NCBI GenBank assembly: GCA_023055505.1
Contig: JALIRH010000004.1
Coordinates: 53,263,115-53,327,114 of the forward strand
DNA: 64,000 bases
Direction of reading: 5' to 3'
Source: Callipepla californica brunnescens
Taxonomy: Eukaryota > Chordata > Aves > Galliformes > Odontophoridae
Position 1 is the first letter of the stretch. Each line of letters opens with the position of its first letter. The position numbers were made by a program, and so were the translations under genes. The notes beneath the pieces were generated by a model. The model was not told the origin of the DNA, did no database searches, and worked only from the letters and a program-made list of their open reading frames with translations. This document shows positions 1-10,245 of the stretch, one piece after another.

Positions 1-918
1 AAGCTCTTTCTCTATTTATCTGTTCCCTCTTTTTTCTATTTCTCCATTTTTCTATTCCCTCATAATTCTATTTCTCTATTTCTTTTCCATCTACTCCCCA
101 TTAATCTGTTCCCTCTATTCAATTTCCCTATTCATATCTAAACTCTTCTCTCTATTAATCTTTACCTTCTATTCTATTTCTGTTTATTTGTTCCCTCGAT
201 TTTATTTCTCTGTTTTTGTATTCCCGATATTCTACTTCTCTATTTATCTGTTCTGTTTTCTATTTCTATATTGATCTGCACCCACTGTTCTATTTCTTGA
301 TGAATCCGTTCCCTCGCTTCTATTCCTCCCTTTGTCTCTTCCCTCTTCTTTCCATTCCTCTCGTTATCTGTTCCCTCTTCTCTCTATAATTTATTCCCTC
401 TATTCTATTTCTCTATATCTGTTTCCTGAATTCTGTCTCTCTTAATCTCCACCCTCGATTCTATTTCTCTGTTCATCTGTTCCCTCTAATCTATATCTCA
501 GTTGATCTGTTCCCTCTTCTCCCTATCAATTTATTCCCTCAATTTTATTTCTCTATTAATCTATACCCTCTTCTCTCTATTAATCCTTTCATTCTATTCT
601 TCTTTTTCTCTATTAATCTGTATCCTCTATGCTATTTCTCTCTTCACCTATTCCCTCTGATCTATTTCCCTAATTATCTCTACCCGCTCTTCCATTTCTC
701 TCTTTATCTGTTCCCGCTAATCCCTTTCTCCGTTCATCTGTTCCCAGTGTAGTATTTCTCTATTCATCTCTTCCCTCTTTTCTTTATCAGACAAATAATC
801 TGTTCCAACTTCTCTCTATAAATCTATTAAATTATTCCCTCTTCAATCTATTTCTGCCTTAATCAGTTCCCTCGATTCTATTTCTCTGTTCATCTCTCCT
901 CTCTTCTTTCTGTTTCTT
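1..918 (+). repeat. 30-bp pyrimidine-rich satellite (S)
   Basis: Tandem degenerate 30-bp monomers. Each carries a CTATTTCTCTATTTATCTG-like half and a TTCCCTCGA-like half, and all read in the same direction. The stretch is paralogous to about 22,500-23,408, and its first 660 bp also to about 12,540-13,190, so it belongs to a segmental duplication. No gene is seen. The period is ten codons and stops are rare, so open frames appear in several phases. Confidence 0.9.
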
Positions 919-1463
919 TACCTGTGGTGTGGCTTTATGATTTCTGGCATTGCTATTCCACACCATAACATCCCGTAGTGCACTCAGAGTGAAAGAATTA
1001 GTGCTCCAGCTCCATGGATCACTGATAACTCCTGGTGTACCTGTCTCAGAAGAGAAGAACAACTCCATTCCCCAGAGGACTCGCCTTCAGCGTTAGCGTC
1101 AGGCCTTCGCTTTATCCGACGCTCTCTCTTGCTCATCTCATTTCCTTCGTTAGCCTCAATTCCGATGAGATTGGATTCTCTCGTGTTACTTTGCTTTCCG
1201 AGATCTTCTTTAGTCCATCAGCTTTCCTCCTCGGATCGTCGCCGCTGTTTTGTTCCTAGGCCCTTCTCCCTTTCCCCCTTCCCCTTTCCTGGGTCCCCCA
1301 CAGCGATGCTCTGGGGGATGGAGTTCTTCTTCTCTTCTGAGACAGGTACACCTGGAACTATCAGTGATCCACGGAGCTGCAGCATTGACTCTTTCGCTCT
1401 GAGTGCACTACGGGATGCTATGGTGTGGAATACCAGGGCCAGAAATCGCAAAGCCATGACACC
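919..1463. mobile_element. E element copy 1: inverted retroviral-leader-like element, leader deleted
   Basis: Two diverged arms of about 150-160 bp (919-1077 on minus, 1309-1463 on plus) face outward from a 230-bp GC-richer spacer with no 30-bp periodicity. Each arm contains an open frame of about 50 codons beginning MELFF or MEFFF. Most differences between the arms change the amino acid, so I see no coding constraint. Compared with 23,409-24,188, about 230 bp holding the primer-site candidate is missing before the right arm. The retroviral assignment rests on that other copy. The family is not identified. Confidence 0.5.
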
Positions 1464-1981
1464 TCTTCATTCTATTTCTCTATTTATCTGTTCCCTCCAA
1501 TCTATTTCTCTACTAGACTCTTCCCTCTAATTTATTTCTCTATTAATCTGTCCCCTCCAATCTCTTTCTCTATTTTTCTGTTCCCTCAATACTATTTCAC
1601 TCTTTATCTCCTTACTCTATTCCATTCCTCTCTTCATCTCTGCCCGATATTTTATTTATCTATTAATCTGTTCCCTCTTCTCTCTATTAATCAAATAATC
1701 TGTTCCAACTTCTCTCTATGAATCCATTAAATTATTCCCTCTTCTTTCTATTTCTCTATTAATCACTTCCCTCTTCTCACTATTAATCCGTTCCCTCAAT
1801 GATATTTCCCTATCAATCTGTTCCCTCTTCTATTTCCCTATTAGTCTGTTCCCTCTTCTTTCTCTTTCCGTATTGATTTGTTCCACCTACTTTCCATGTC
1901 CCTATACCTCTCTTCCCTCGATTCTATTTCCCCATCCATCTGTTCCCATCGGTTCTGTTTCTCTCTACATCAACTCCCTCT
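1464..1981 (+). repeat. 30-bp satellite spacer between E and L
   Basis: The same spacer recurs after four E remnants at near-constant length (516-521 bp). It ends in a pyrimidine-rich tract running into TTACAG at the edge of the L element. Confidence 0.9.
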
Positions 1982-2728
1982 GTTACAGGTGTGCAGAGAG
2001 CGATACACACCGATCGTTGCCGGCAGTGAGGAATTAATTGAGCAAGCAATAAACGAGCGGAGCAGCGCTGGGCGGCCGGGAGTCTGCGCTCCACCGGATA
2101 ACGGGAACCAGAAAACACTGTCGGAAACAACTGGAAGGAAAAGGTCACCTTTTAGCCCAGGGTGCGGTGATACGGTTTGATGAACGAGGTGATCAAAGGA
2201 AAAGGGGGGATTGTGATAGGAAACGAGGTCTGTGCTTTCTATTCCCGTTCATCAAACCGACTCAAGAGAGATAGGTCAGTGTTTTTCAGTGCTTATTTTT
2301 CTTAGAACCGTGTTTTTGGTAGAAGTCTGAAAGTGGATGGAGAGATGGTTTTGGAAATCGGAGCCACAGCGCTTAGTTCTGACACCTGGGCAATGAACAT
2401 AACATAGCAGCGACCTTCTGAGGAACCGCAGAAGGAAAAGAAGTGGAAATCTCCTCTTGAGCGCACGCGATCGGAGCTGAAGAGGACCGCAGCCTTCATC
2501 TCTTCTCTGCGAGGAGGCAGAGAACGGCTCCCAAATAGCAGCCGGCGCAGCCCAGGAAGGAAAGAGAACCACGAATATAGAGATAAGAGCCGATAAGAAG
2601 AGGGGTCGGCTCCTCTGGTGGAGCGCAGACTCCCGGCCACCCAGCGCTGCTCCGCTCCTTTATTGCTTGCTCAATAAATTCCTTACTATTGGCAGCGATC
2701 GGTGTGTATCGTTCTTCACGCCTATAAC
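1982..2728. mobile_element. L element copy 1: palindromic LTR-like element
   Basis: Inverted terminal arms of about 112 bp (1982-2095 and 2617-2728), roughly 87% identical by eye, begin GTTA(C/T)AGG and end CCTATAAC. In plus orientation the right arm carries AATAAA at 2673-2678 and then a CGATCGGTGTGTATCG segment, reminiscent of an LTR R-U5 end. The interior holds a perfect 14-bp inverted repeat (2173-2186 with 2246-2259) and a short AAAAGGTCACCTTTT palindrome. A minus-strand frame of about 100 codons (2276-2572) recurs in other copies but varies mostly by amino-acid changes, so it is probably non-coding. It could be two fused opposed LTR fragments or a fold-back element. No clear target-site duplication is visible. 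Confidence 0.6.
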
Positions 2729-4375
2729 CCCTGTTCTCACTATCGATCTGCTCCCTCGGTTCCATTTCTCTGTTTATCTGCTCCCTCTTCTCAGTATTCA
2801 TCTGTTCCCTTGATTTTAATCCCTATACATCTTTTCCCTCGATTCTGTTTCCCTATACAACTGTTCTCATTGATTCTTTTACGCTGTACATCCGTTCCCA
2901 TCGGTTCTATCTCTCTATTCATCTGTTCCCGCTAATCAATAGATCTATTCATCTGTTCCCGCTAATCTATTTCTCCATTTATCTCTTCCCGCAACGTTCT
3001 CCATCTCTACTTATCCGTTCCCGCTATTCTATTTCTCTACTTATCCTTTGCCTCAGTACTCTCTCTCTATTTATCTGTTCCCTCAATCCTATTTCTCTCT
3101 TTATCCGCTCCCTCGATGCCATCCGTCTGTTCATCTGTTCCCAATATCCCATTTATCTAATAATCCGTTCCAACTTCTCTCTATAAATCTATTAAATTAT
3201 TCTTTCTTCCTCTCTATTTATCTGCTCCAGCTGCTCTGTTGCTCTCTTTACTTATTCCTTCTTTATTCTCTTTCTCTATTTACCAGTTCCCTCTTTATTC
3301 TATTACTCTATTTCTCTCTTCCCTCTTCTTATTTTTTTTCCTATCAGTCTCTTCCCTCTACTTGACATTTCTCTCTTGATCTGTTCCATCGATTCTATTT
3401 CTTTCTTTATCCGTTCTCTCTGTTCCATTTCTCTATCAGTGCCCTGGATTCTATTTCTCTGTTCAACAGTTCCCTCTCCTTTCTATGTCTCTGTTTTCCT
3501 GTTCCCTCCATTCTGTGTTTTCTCTTTGTGTTCCCTCCATTCTGTTCCTCTCGTTATCTGTTCCCTCTTCTATCCATTTCTCTCTTCCCCATATTCTATT
3601 TCTCTATTTATCCTTTCCGTCTCCTCCCTATAAATTCATTCCCCCTATTCAATTTCTCTATTCATATATTCCCTCTTCTCTCTATCAATCTCTTCCATCA
3701 ATGCTATTCCTCTTTTTATTTGTTCCCTCATATTTCTATTTCTTTATTTATTTTTTTTCTGTCTCTTATTTCTGTTTATTTCTTCCCTGGATTTTCTTTC
3801 TCTATTTTTGTATTCCCGATATTCTCCTTCTTTATTTATCTGCTCTGCCTGCTTTCTATTTCTCTATTTACCCGTTCCCACTGTTCTATTTCTTGACGAA
3901 CGCATTCCCTCGTTTCTATTCCTTCCTTCATCTCTTCTCCCTAGTAATTTCTTCCCTCAATTTTATTTCTCTATTAATCTTTCCCCTTTATTCTATTTCT
4001 CCCTTAATCATTTCCCTCCGTTCTATTTGTCTCTGTAACTGTTCCCTCCGTTCTGTTTCTCTTCATCCGATCCCTCTTCTCACTATTTATTATTTCCCTC
4101 TGTTCTGTTTCTCTGTTCACCTGTTCCATCTGATCTATTTCTCCGTTAATCAGTTCCTACTGTTCTGTTTCTCTTTTAATCCATTCCCTCACTTCCATTC
4201 CTCTTCTAATCTGCTTCCTCTTCTCTCCATGAATTTATTACTTTATTCCCTCTAATCTATTTCTCTATTAATCTGTCCCCACTAATCTATTTCTCTATTC
4301 ATCTGTTCCCTCAATACTATTTCACTCTTGATCTGTTTGCTCTATTCCATTCCTCTATTCATCTGTGCCCAATAT
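2729..4375 (+). repeat. 30-bp satellite, L-to-G spacer
   Basis: About 1,647 bp of satellite. Equivalent spacers follow L copies 2, 3 and 4 (1,643-1,647 bp). A 256-codon open frame at 3485-4255 is a repeat by-product: its protein is a Phe/Leu/Ser/Tyr 10-residue periodicity. Confidence 0.9.
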
Positions 4376-4620
4376 CTCTTTTGTGGTCGTCGTTCTTGGG
4401 GTCTATTTTGGGGTCTCTATGGGGTCGCTATGTATCGCTCTGGAGGTGCAGTATTTCTATACGGCCACAAGGCGGCGCTATGGCGTTGCAGTACCGATAT
4501 CCACCACTGGGTGTCGCTGTGTCTCTATGGGGTCGCTATGTATCTCTATGGAGGTGCAGTACCCATATCCACCACTGGGTGTCGCTGTGTCTCTGTGTCT
4601 CTACGGGGTCACTGTGTTTC
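4376..4620 (+). repeat. G block 1
   Basis: Blocks of GGTCGCTATGTATC, GGAGGTGCAGTA and CCACCACTGGGTGTCGCTG repeat at 77-108 bp intervals. The first unit carries a CTCF-like site. The satellite context TTTCAC...CTCTATTCCATTCCTC occurs on both sides. Confidence 0.8.
4462..4480 (+). promoter_or_regulatory. CTCF-like motif 1
   Basis: CGGCCACAAGGCGGCGCTA matches 16 of 19 positions of the vertebrate CTCF consensus TGGCCACCAGGGGGCGCTA. Binding is an inference. Confidence 0.45.
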
Positions 4621-7062
4621 ACTATTTATCTGTTTACTCTATTCCATTCCTCTATTTATCTATGCCCAGTATTTTATTTATCTATTGATCTGTTCCCTCT
4701 TCTCTATTAATCAAATAATCTGTTCCCACTTCTCTCTATAACCCTATTAAATTATTCCCTCTTCTATCCATTTCTCTATTTATCTCTTTCTGCTCTTCCG
4801 TTTCTCTCTTTATCTGTTCCCTCGATTCTATTTCTGTATTTATCCATTCCCTCTTCTCCCTATTATTCTATTCCCTCTGTTCTGTTTCTCCATTTCTCTG
4901 TTTCCGTGACTCCATTCCTCCGTTTATCTGTTAATAATAATCTGTTCCCTCTTCTTTCTATTTCATTCTAAATCAGTTCCCGCTAATCTATTTCTGTCTT
5001 AAAACGTTCCCTCTACACTACTCTGTTTCCTGTATAGTACTTCTCTTTTAGCCTGTTCCCTCGATGCCATTCCTCTATTCATCTGTTCCCAATGCTCTAT
5101 TTATCTAATAATCTCTCTATAAATCTAATAATCTGTTCCCTCTTCTCTCTAGAAATCTATTCACTCTTCTCACTATCAATGTGTTCCCGCTATTCTATTT
5201 CTTTATATATCCGTTCCCTCTTCTCCCTATTATTCTATTCCCTCTATTCTGTTTCTCCATTTCTCTGTTTCCGTGACTCCATTCCTCCGTTTATCTGTTA
5301 ATAATGATCTGTTCCCTCTTCTCTCTATAAATCCATTATATAATTCCCTCCTCTTTCTATTTCTCTATTTATCCGTTCCCTCTTCTCCCTGTTAATCTAT
5401 TCCCTCTATTCTATTCCTCTATTTTTCTGCTCCCTCTAATCTAATTCTCTATTTATATGTACCCTCATCTTTCCATTTCTCTGTTTATCTGTCCCCTCGA
5501 TTCTATTTCACTATTTATCTGTTCTCTCTTCTTTCTATTTCTCTATTTACACGTTCCCTCTTTCATCTATTTTTCTGCTCCCGCTATTCTGTTTCTCTTT
5601 TTATCTTTTCCGTCTACTCCCTATAAATCTGTTCCCTCTCTTCCATTTCTCTATTCATATTTTCCCTCTTCTTTCTTTTACTCTTTTTCCTCTGTTCTAT
5701 TTCTCTATTAATGTTTCCTCTTCTAACTTTTAATCTGTTCCCTCGATTCCATTTCTCTGTTTCTCTGTTCCCTCTTCGCACCGTGAATCTGTTCCCTCTA
5801 TTGTATTTCTCTATTGATCTGTTCCCTCCATTCTGTTCCTCTCGTTATCTGTTCCTCTCGTTATTTCTTCTATTTATCTCTTCCCACTCTTCTATTTCTC
5901 TGTTTTCCTGTACTCTCGATTCTATTTCTCGATTAAACTCTACCTTCTTCTTTCTATTTCTTTATTCATCTCTTCACTCTTCTCTTTATAAATCTATTAC
6001 ATGATTCCCACTTCTTTCTCCTTCTCTATTTATCCGTTCCCGCTTCTTTCTATTTCCATAGTAATCAATTCCCTCGAATCTATTTCTCTCTTATTCTTTC
6101 CCCTCTTCTCACTATTAATCTTTTCCCTCTCATCCATGTCCCTGTTGATCCGTTCCCTCGGTTCTCTTTCCGTATACATCTGATCCCATCCATTCTATTT
6201 CTCTATCAATCCATTCCCTGTTCTTTCTATTCCTCTCCTGATCCGTTCCGCTATTCCATTCCTCTATTTATCCGTTCCCTCGATTCCATTCCTCTATTAG
6301 TCTGTTCCCAATATTCTATTTATCTACTTTTATCCGTTCCCACTATCAATTTAATAAGATGTCCCCTGTTCTCTCTACAAATCTCAAACTCTGTTCCAAC
6401 TCCACTCTATAACTATGGAATTATTCCCGCTTCTATTTCCACATTAATCAGTTCCCTCTTCTAGGTCTCTATTCCTCTGTTCCCTCTTCTCTCTATTAAT
6501 CCATTCCCTCTATTCTCTTTCTCTCTTAATCTGTCCCCTCTAATCTATTTCTCTCTCAACCTGTTTGCTCTATTTATCTCTTATTCTATTCCCTCTGTTC
6601 CATTTCTCTATTCATCTCTTCCCTCTATTCAATTTCTCTATTTATATATTACCTCTTCTCTCTATAATTCTTTTCCCTCTCTTCTATATCACTTTTTATA
6701 CGTTCCCTCCACTTTATTTCTCTATTTTTTATTCCCTCTATTCTATTTCTTTAATTCCCGCTATTCTATGTCTCTGTTTCTGTCCCCTCTTCTTTCTATT
6801 TCTCTATTTACGTTCCCTCAGCTCTTTTTCTCTCTGTTCCGTCCATTCTATTTCTCTATGAATGTGTTCTCCCTATACTACTTCTCATTAATCTGTTCCC
6901 TCGATTCTATTTCTCTATTCATCTGTTCCCTCCAATCTATTTCTCTATGAATCTGTCCCCACCAATCCATTTCTCTATTTATCTGTTCCCTCAATACAAT
7001 TTCACTATTTATCTGTATACTTTATCCCATTCCTCTATTTATTTATCTCTGCCCAATATCTC
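4621..7062 (+). repeat. 30-bp satellite
   Basis: Paralogous to 44,763-46,950 and 59,906-63,050. Internal landmarks include a TTCGCACCGTGAATCTG variant near 5,765, 45,665 and 61,763. No gene seen. Confidence 0.9.
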
Positions 7063-7317
7063 TTTTGGGGTCGTCGCTATGGGGTCGCTATGTATTGCTC
7101 TGGAGGTGCAGTATTTCTATACGGCCACAAGGCGGCGCTATGGCGTTGCAGTACCCATATCCACCACTGGGTGTCGCTGTCTCTGTGTCTCTATGGGGTC
7201 GCTATGTATCGCTACGGAGGTGCAGTACCCGTATATCACCACCGGGTGTCGCTGTGTCACTGTCTATGCATCTCTATGTGTCACTATGTATCTCTGTGCA
7301 TGCGCCCTTTACAGGGC
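7063..7317 (+). repeat. G block 2
   Basis: Two GGTCGCTATGTAT units, then short CTATGTGTCACTATG repeats, ending CCTTTACAGGGCGG directly against a P block. Confidence 0.8.
7122..7140 (+). promoter_or_regulatory. CTCF-like motif 2
   Basis: Identical 19-mer to the motif at 4462, same orientation, about 200 bp upstream of the P block. Confidence 0.45.
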
Positions 7318-7449
7318 GGCTTAATTAATTAATTGCGGCTTAATTAATTCATTAGTGGCGGCTGATTGCGGGGGCGGAGCGGGGAGGGCTTCAAAAGCGC
7401 GGCCCCATAGCGCCGCTGCCCTCCCTATAGTGTTGCCCCACTGCGCTGC
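7318..7449 (+). promoter_or_regulatory. P block 1: promoter-like GC-box block
   Basis: Runs of TTAATTAA around GCGGC are followed by CTGATTGCGGGGGCGGAGCG (GC box), TTCAAAAGCGCGG and CCCCATAGCGCCGCTG. The order of CCAAT-like, GC-box and AT-rich elements fits a core promoter facing right. Promoter activity is inferred. Confidence 0.4.
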
Positions 7450-7730
7450 AACAGTTTGGGGGATTTTTTGGGGAATTCTTTTTAGCTTTTTGGGGGATTT
7501 TTAGGGGGATTTTTTTTTGAGATTTTTTTGTGGGATTTTTTTTTTTTTTTTGGGGAGGGGGATTTTTTGGAGGAGAATTTGTTTCTTTTTTTTCGGTTTT
7601 TTTTTCGTTTTTTTTCTTTTCTTTTTTTTTTTTTTTTTTTTTTGGATATTTTGGGGGATAGTTTTGGTGGATTTTTTTGGCATTTTTGGGGGAGTTTTTT
7701 GGGGTTTTTTTGGAGGCATTTTTTGGGTTC
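7450..7730 (+). repeat. T block 1: G/T-rich minisatellite
   Basis: Runs of T6 or more alternate with G3-G5. Includes a T23-type homopolymer near 7,621-7,644. Strong strand asymmetry: almost no C on plus. Confidence 0.9.
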
Positions 7731-8035
7731 ACGTATTTCTTTTCTTCTCTCCTGCTTCCCGTGGCCGTGCGCTGGCCGCCACGCCGTCTCAGCTCTTGCC
7801 CAGAGCGGCCTGCTGAGCTCAACGGAGAATTCCCTCCGCACTCCGTGCTGCATCCATCGGGACCGGCGGAGCTGTGCATGTTCGGGGTCAGGTAGGACTA
7901 AGAGTGCTCCATGGATTTGGTCTCAGCTGCTGGACGCTGCACAGACAATTGCTCCGTCCAAATCCTCGCTGTTCCTCCCCAATCTCTGGCCCTAACTCCT
8001 CGCTGTCCCACCCCAACCTCCGGCCCTCAGTCCTA
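7731..8035 (+). other. X block 1: conserved exon-like block (long form)
   Basis: The long form starts CCTGCTTCCCGTGGCCGTGC and contains the core shared by ten copies (GAGCGGCCTGCTGAG to GGGGTCAG). It ends in CAG followed by GTAGGA, a plausible splice donor with GT at 7892. Short open frames exist on both strands, but differences among copies do not favour synonymous sites. The tail has two CTGGCCCTAACTCCTCGCTG-type units resembling the C minisatellite. Confidence 0.4.
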
Positions 8036-9270
8036 TTCGATCCTACATCTATTCATCTCTTCCCTCCATTCTATTTCTCTATGGATCTCTTCCCTCGAAT
8101 CTATTCCTCCCTTTGTCACTTCCCTCTCTTTTCCATTCCTCTCGTTATCTGTTCCCTCTTCTCTCTACTAATTAATTCCCTCTATTCTATTTCTCTATAT
8201 ATCTGTTTCCTGAATTCTATTCCTCCATTAATCTCTCCCCTCGGTTCTATTCCTCTTTGTATCCGTGCCTTCAGTTCCATTCCTCTATTCACCTGTTCCC
8301 AATATAAAATCCATCTATTAATCTCTTCCCTCTTCTCTCTGTTAATCAAAACTCTGTTCCAACTTCTCTCTATATACCCCTTAATTTCTTCCCTCTTCCA
8401 TCTATTTCTCTATTTATCATTTCCCTCAGTTCTATTTCTCTATTTGACTCTTCCATTTATTCTAGCTCTCTTTTTATCTGTTCCCTCTCCTCCCTATCAT
8501 TCTATTCCCTCGATTCTATTTCTCTATTAATCTGTTCACTCTTTTTGCTCTGCGTCTGTTCCCGCAATACTATTTCTCTTTTTATTCTGTTCCCTCTTCT
8601 TCATATTTCTCTATTTCTCTTTCCTCGATTCTATTTCTCTATTTATCTCTTCCTTCAATTCTATTTCTGTTTATCTCTTCCCTCTGTTCTATTTCTCTAT
8701 ATATCTTTTTAATCTCCTCCCTATTAATCTGTTCCCTCGATTCAATTTTTGGATTAATATATTACCTCTTCTCTCTTCAATTCTTTTACCTCTGTTCTAT
8801 TTCTCTATTTATCTGCTCCCACTATTTTATTTCTCTATTTTTCAGTTCCCTCTTCTATCTATTTCTCTCTTTATCCGTTCCCTCTTCTATTTTTCAATTT
8901 ATCCGTTCCCCCTATTCTGTTTCTCAATTTATCTATTCCCTCTGTTCAATTTCACTATTAATATATTGACTCTTCTCTCTATTAATCTTTTCTCTCTATT
9001 CTATTTCTCTACTCATCTGTTCCCTCCATTCTATTCCTCTCGTTATCTGTTCCCTCTTCTATCCTTTTATCCCTTCCCGATATTCTATTTCCCTATATAT
9101 CTTTACCATCTACACCCCATAAATCTATTCCCTCTATTCAATTTCTCTATTCATATATTCCCTCTTCTCTCTAATAATTTATTCCCTCGGTTCTATTTCT
9201 CTTTTAATCTGTTCCCGCAATTCTATTTATCTGTTCCCTCTTCTCCCCATTCCTCACTTCCCACTACTCC
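8036..9270 (+). repeat. 30-bp satellite
   Basis: From about 8,400 the sequence is paralogous to about 19,110-19,980. No gene seen. Confidence 0.9.
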
Positions 9271-9713
9271 GTGTCTCTCTTTATTTGCCTCTTTTGTTTG
9301 GTTCTCATCTCCGTGGGGAGACGGCCATCTCAGGAGACGCTTGCCTGGCACACAGCATGGGATTTGTGACGGGGTTTGTCACGTAGACCGGAGGAATCTG
9401 GAAGATAAATAGAGGGATCCCGCAGCCACGGAGTTGGGGTTTTCTCTTTGGAGAGCCTTCCCGAGCTGATCCCTGTTGGCTGCTGCCCCTCTCGGGGTTG
9501 ACTCCCTCGCTGCTTCTTCGGTGCTGACCCCTCGCTGCTTCTCCAGGACAACCGCTCGCTGCCCTTCACAGTGTCCCCCTTCCCCATCTCCCTGCTCAAT
9601 GTTGGTAAGAAACTGCTCGGACCGACACCTGAACCGTTGTTTCTGAATCTGACGCCGGGTGTGCACGTCATCTGAAGAGCCTCGTCTGCCTCCTTTGTAT
9701 TGGAGTGTGACTG
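9271..9713. other. D block 1: TATA-bearing unique block
   Basis: Non-repetitive sequence present twice in the window (the other copy is at about 19,981-20,435). ATAAATAG at 9405-9412 resembles a TATA box reading right. CTTCTCCAG before 9547 and GTAAGA at 9605 resemble splice sites flanking 58 bp. It may be an LTR fragment, a host promoter-exon fragment, or both. The family is not recognised. Confidence 0.35.
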
Positions 9714-9753
9714 GGGTCTCTGTGGGGTCCCTATGGTTTCTCTGTGGGGTCAC
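9379..9753 (-). CDS. hypothetical 124-codon ORF in D block 1
   Basis: Open frame from ATG (near 9753) to TGA at 9379-9381. The protein is hydrophilic, rich in Arg, Glu, Gly and Gln, with no signal peptide, membrane segment or recognised domain. Its first 15 or so codons come from the adjoining G-type sequence and differ between copies. The remainder aligns with 20,090-20,420. I count eight base differences in that shared part and six are synonymous in this frame: Thr, His, Thr, Ile, Ser and Val codons unchanged in meaning, Arg/His and Glu/Gly changed. This hints at constraint, but numbers are small and CpG decay could mimic it. An opposing plus frame (9502-9675) takes mostly replacement changes. 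Not recognised as any known gene. Confidence 0.2.
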   Translation of the reverse strand: MTPQRNHRDPTETPVTLQYKGGRRGSSDDVHTRRQIQKQRFRCRSEQFLTNIEQGDGEGGHCEGQRAVVLEKQRGVSTEEAARESTPRGAAANRDQLGKALQRENPNSVAAGSLYLSSRFLRST

Positions 9754-9950
9754 TGTATCTCTATGGGGTCGCTCTGTATCTCTATGGAGATGCAGTACCC
9801 ATATCCACCGCTGGGTGTCGCTGTCTCTATGTGTCTCTATGGGGTCGCTGTGTATCTCTATGGAGGTGCAGTACCCATATCCACCACTGGGTGTCGCTAT
9901 GTCTCTATGGGGTCACTATGTCTCTATGGGAACCCATAGGGACCCACAGA
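9714..9950 (+). repeat. G block 3 (D-associated form)
   Basis: CTCTATGGGGTCGCTCTGTA units at 70-80 bp spacing. Lacks the CTCF-like insert found in most G blocks and ends in an inverted CTATGGGAACCCATAG stretch. Confidence 0.8.
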
Positions 9951-10245
9951 GACCCCATATTAATTAATTAACGGCGCACTAATTAACTCATTATTGGCGC
10001 CTAATTAATTCACTCACCGCTGCTGCGTTAATGAATGGCGGCTGATTGCGGGGGCGGAGCGGGGAGGGCTTCAAAAGCGCGGCCCCATAGCGCCGCTGCC
10101 CTCCCTATAGCATTGCCCCACTGCGCTGCCCCATAGCGCTGCCCCATAGCTCCGCTCCCTGCCCCATAGCGCTGCCCCATAGCTCCGCTCCCTGCCCCAT
10201 AGCGCTGCCCCATAGCTCCGCTCCCTGCCCCATAGCGCTGCCCCA
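9951..10245 (+). promoter_or_regulatory. P block 2, with 33-bp CCCCATAG repeats
   Basis: TTAATTAATTAACGGCGC and TTGGCGCC stretches, then the GC-box core at about 10,042-10,085. About three 33-bp units of CCCCATAGCGCTG plus CCCCATAGCTCCG follow. Confidence 0.4.

Noticed and set aside
2276..2572. Conserved minus-strand ORF of about 100 codons in the L elements
   Set aside because: Across five copies many differences replace amino acids (for example Pro/Ser, Asp/Asn, Val/Asp, Gly/Ser, Cys/Arg), as expected for neutral change.
1982..2728. Target-site duplication around the L element
   Set aside because: Flanks CTCCCTCT and CCCTGTTC are both satellite text; no convincing direct repeat beyond satellite similarity.
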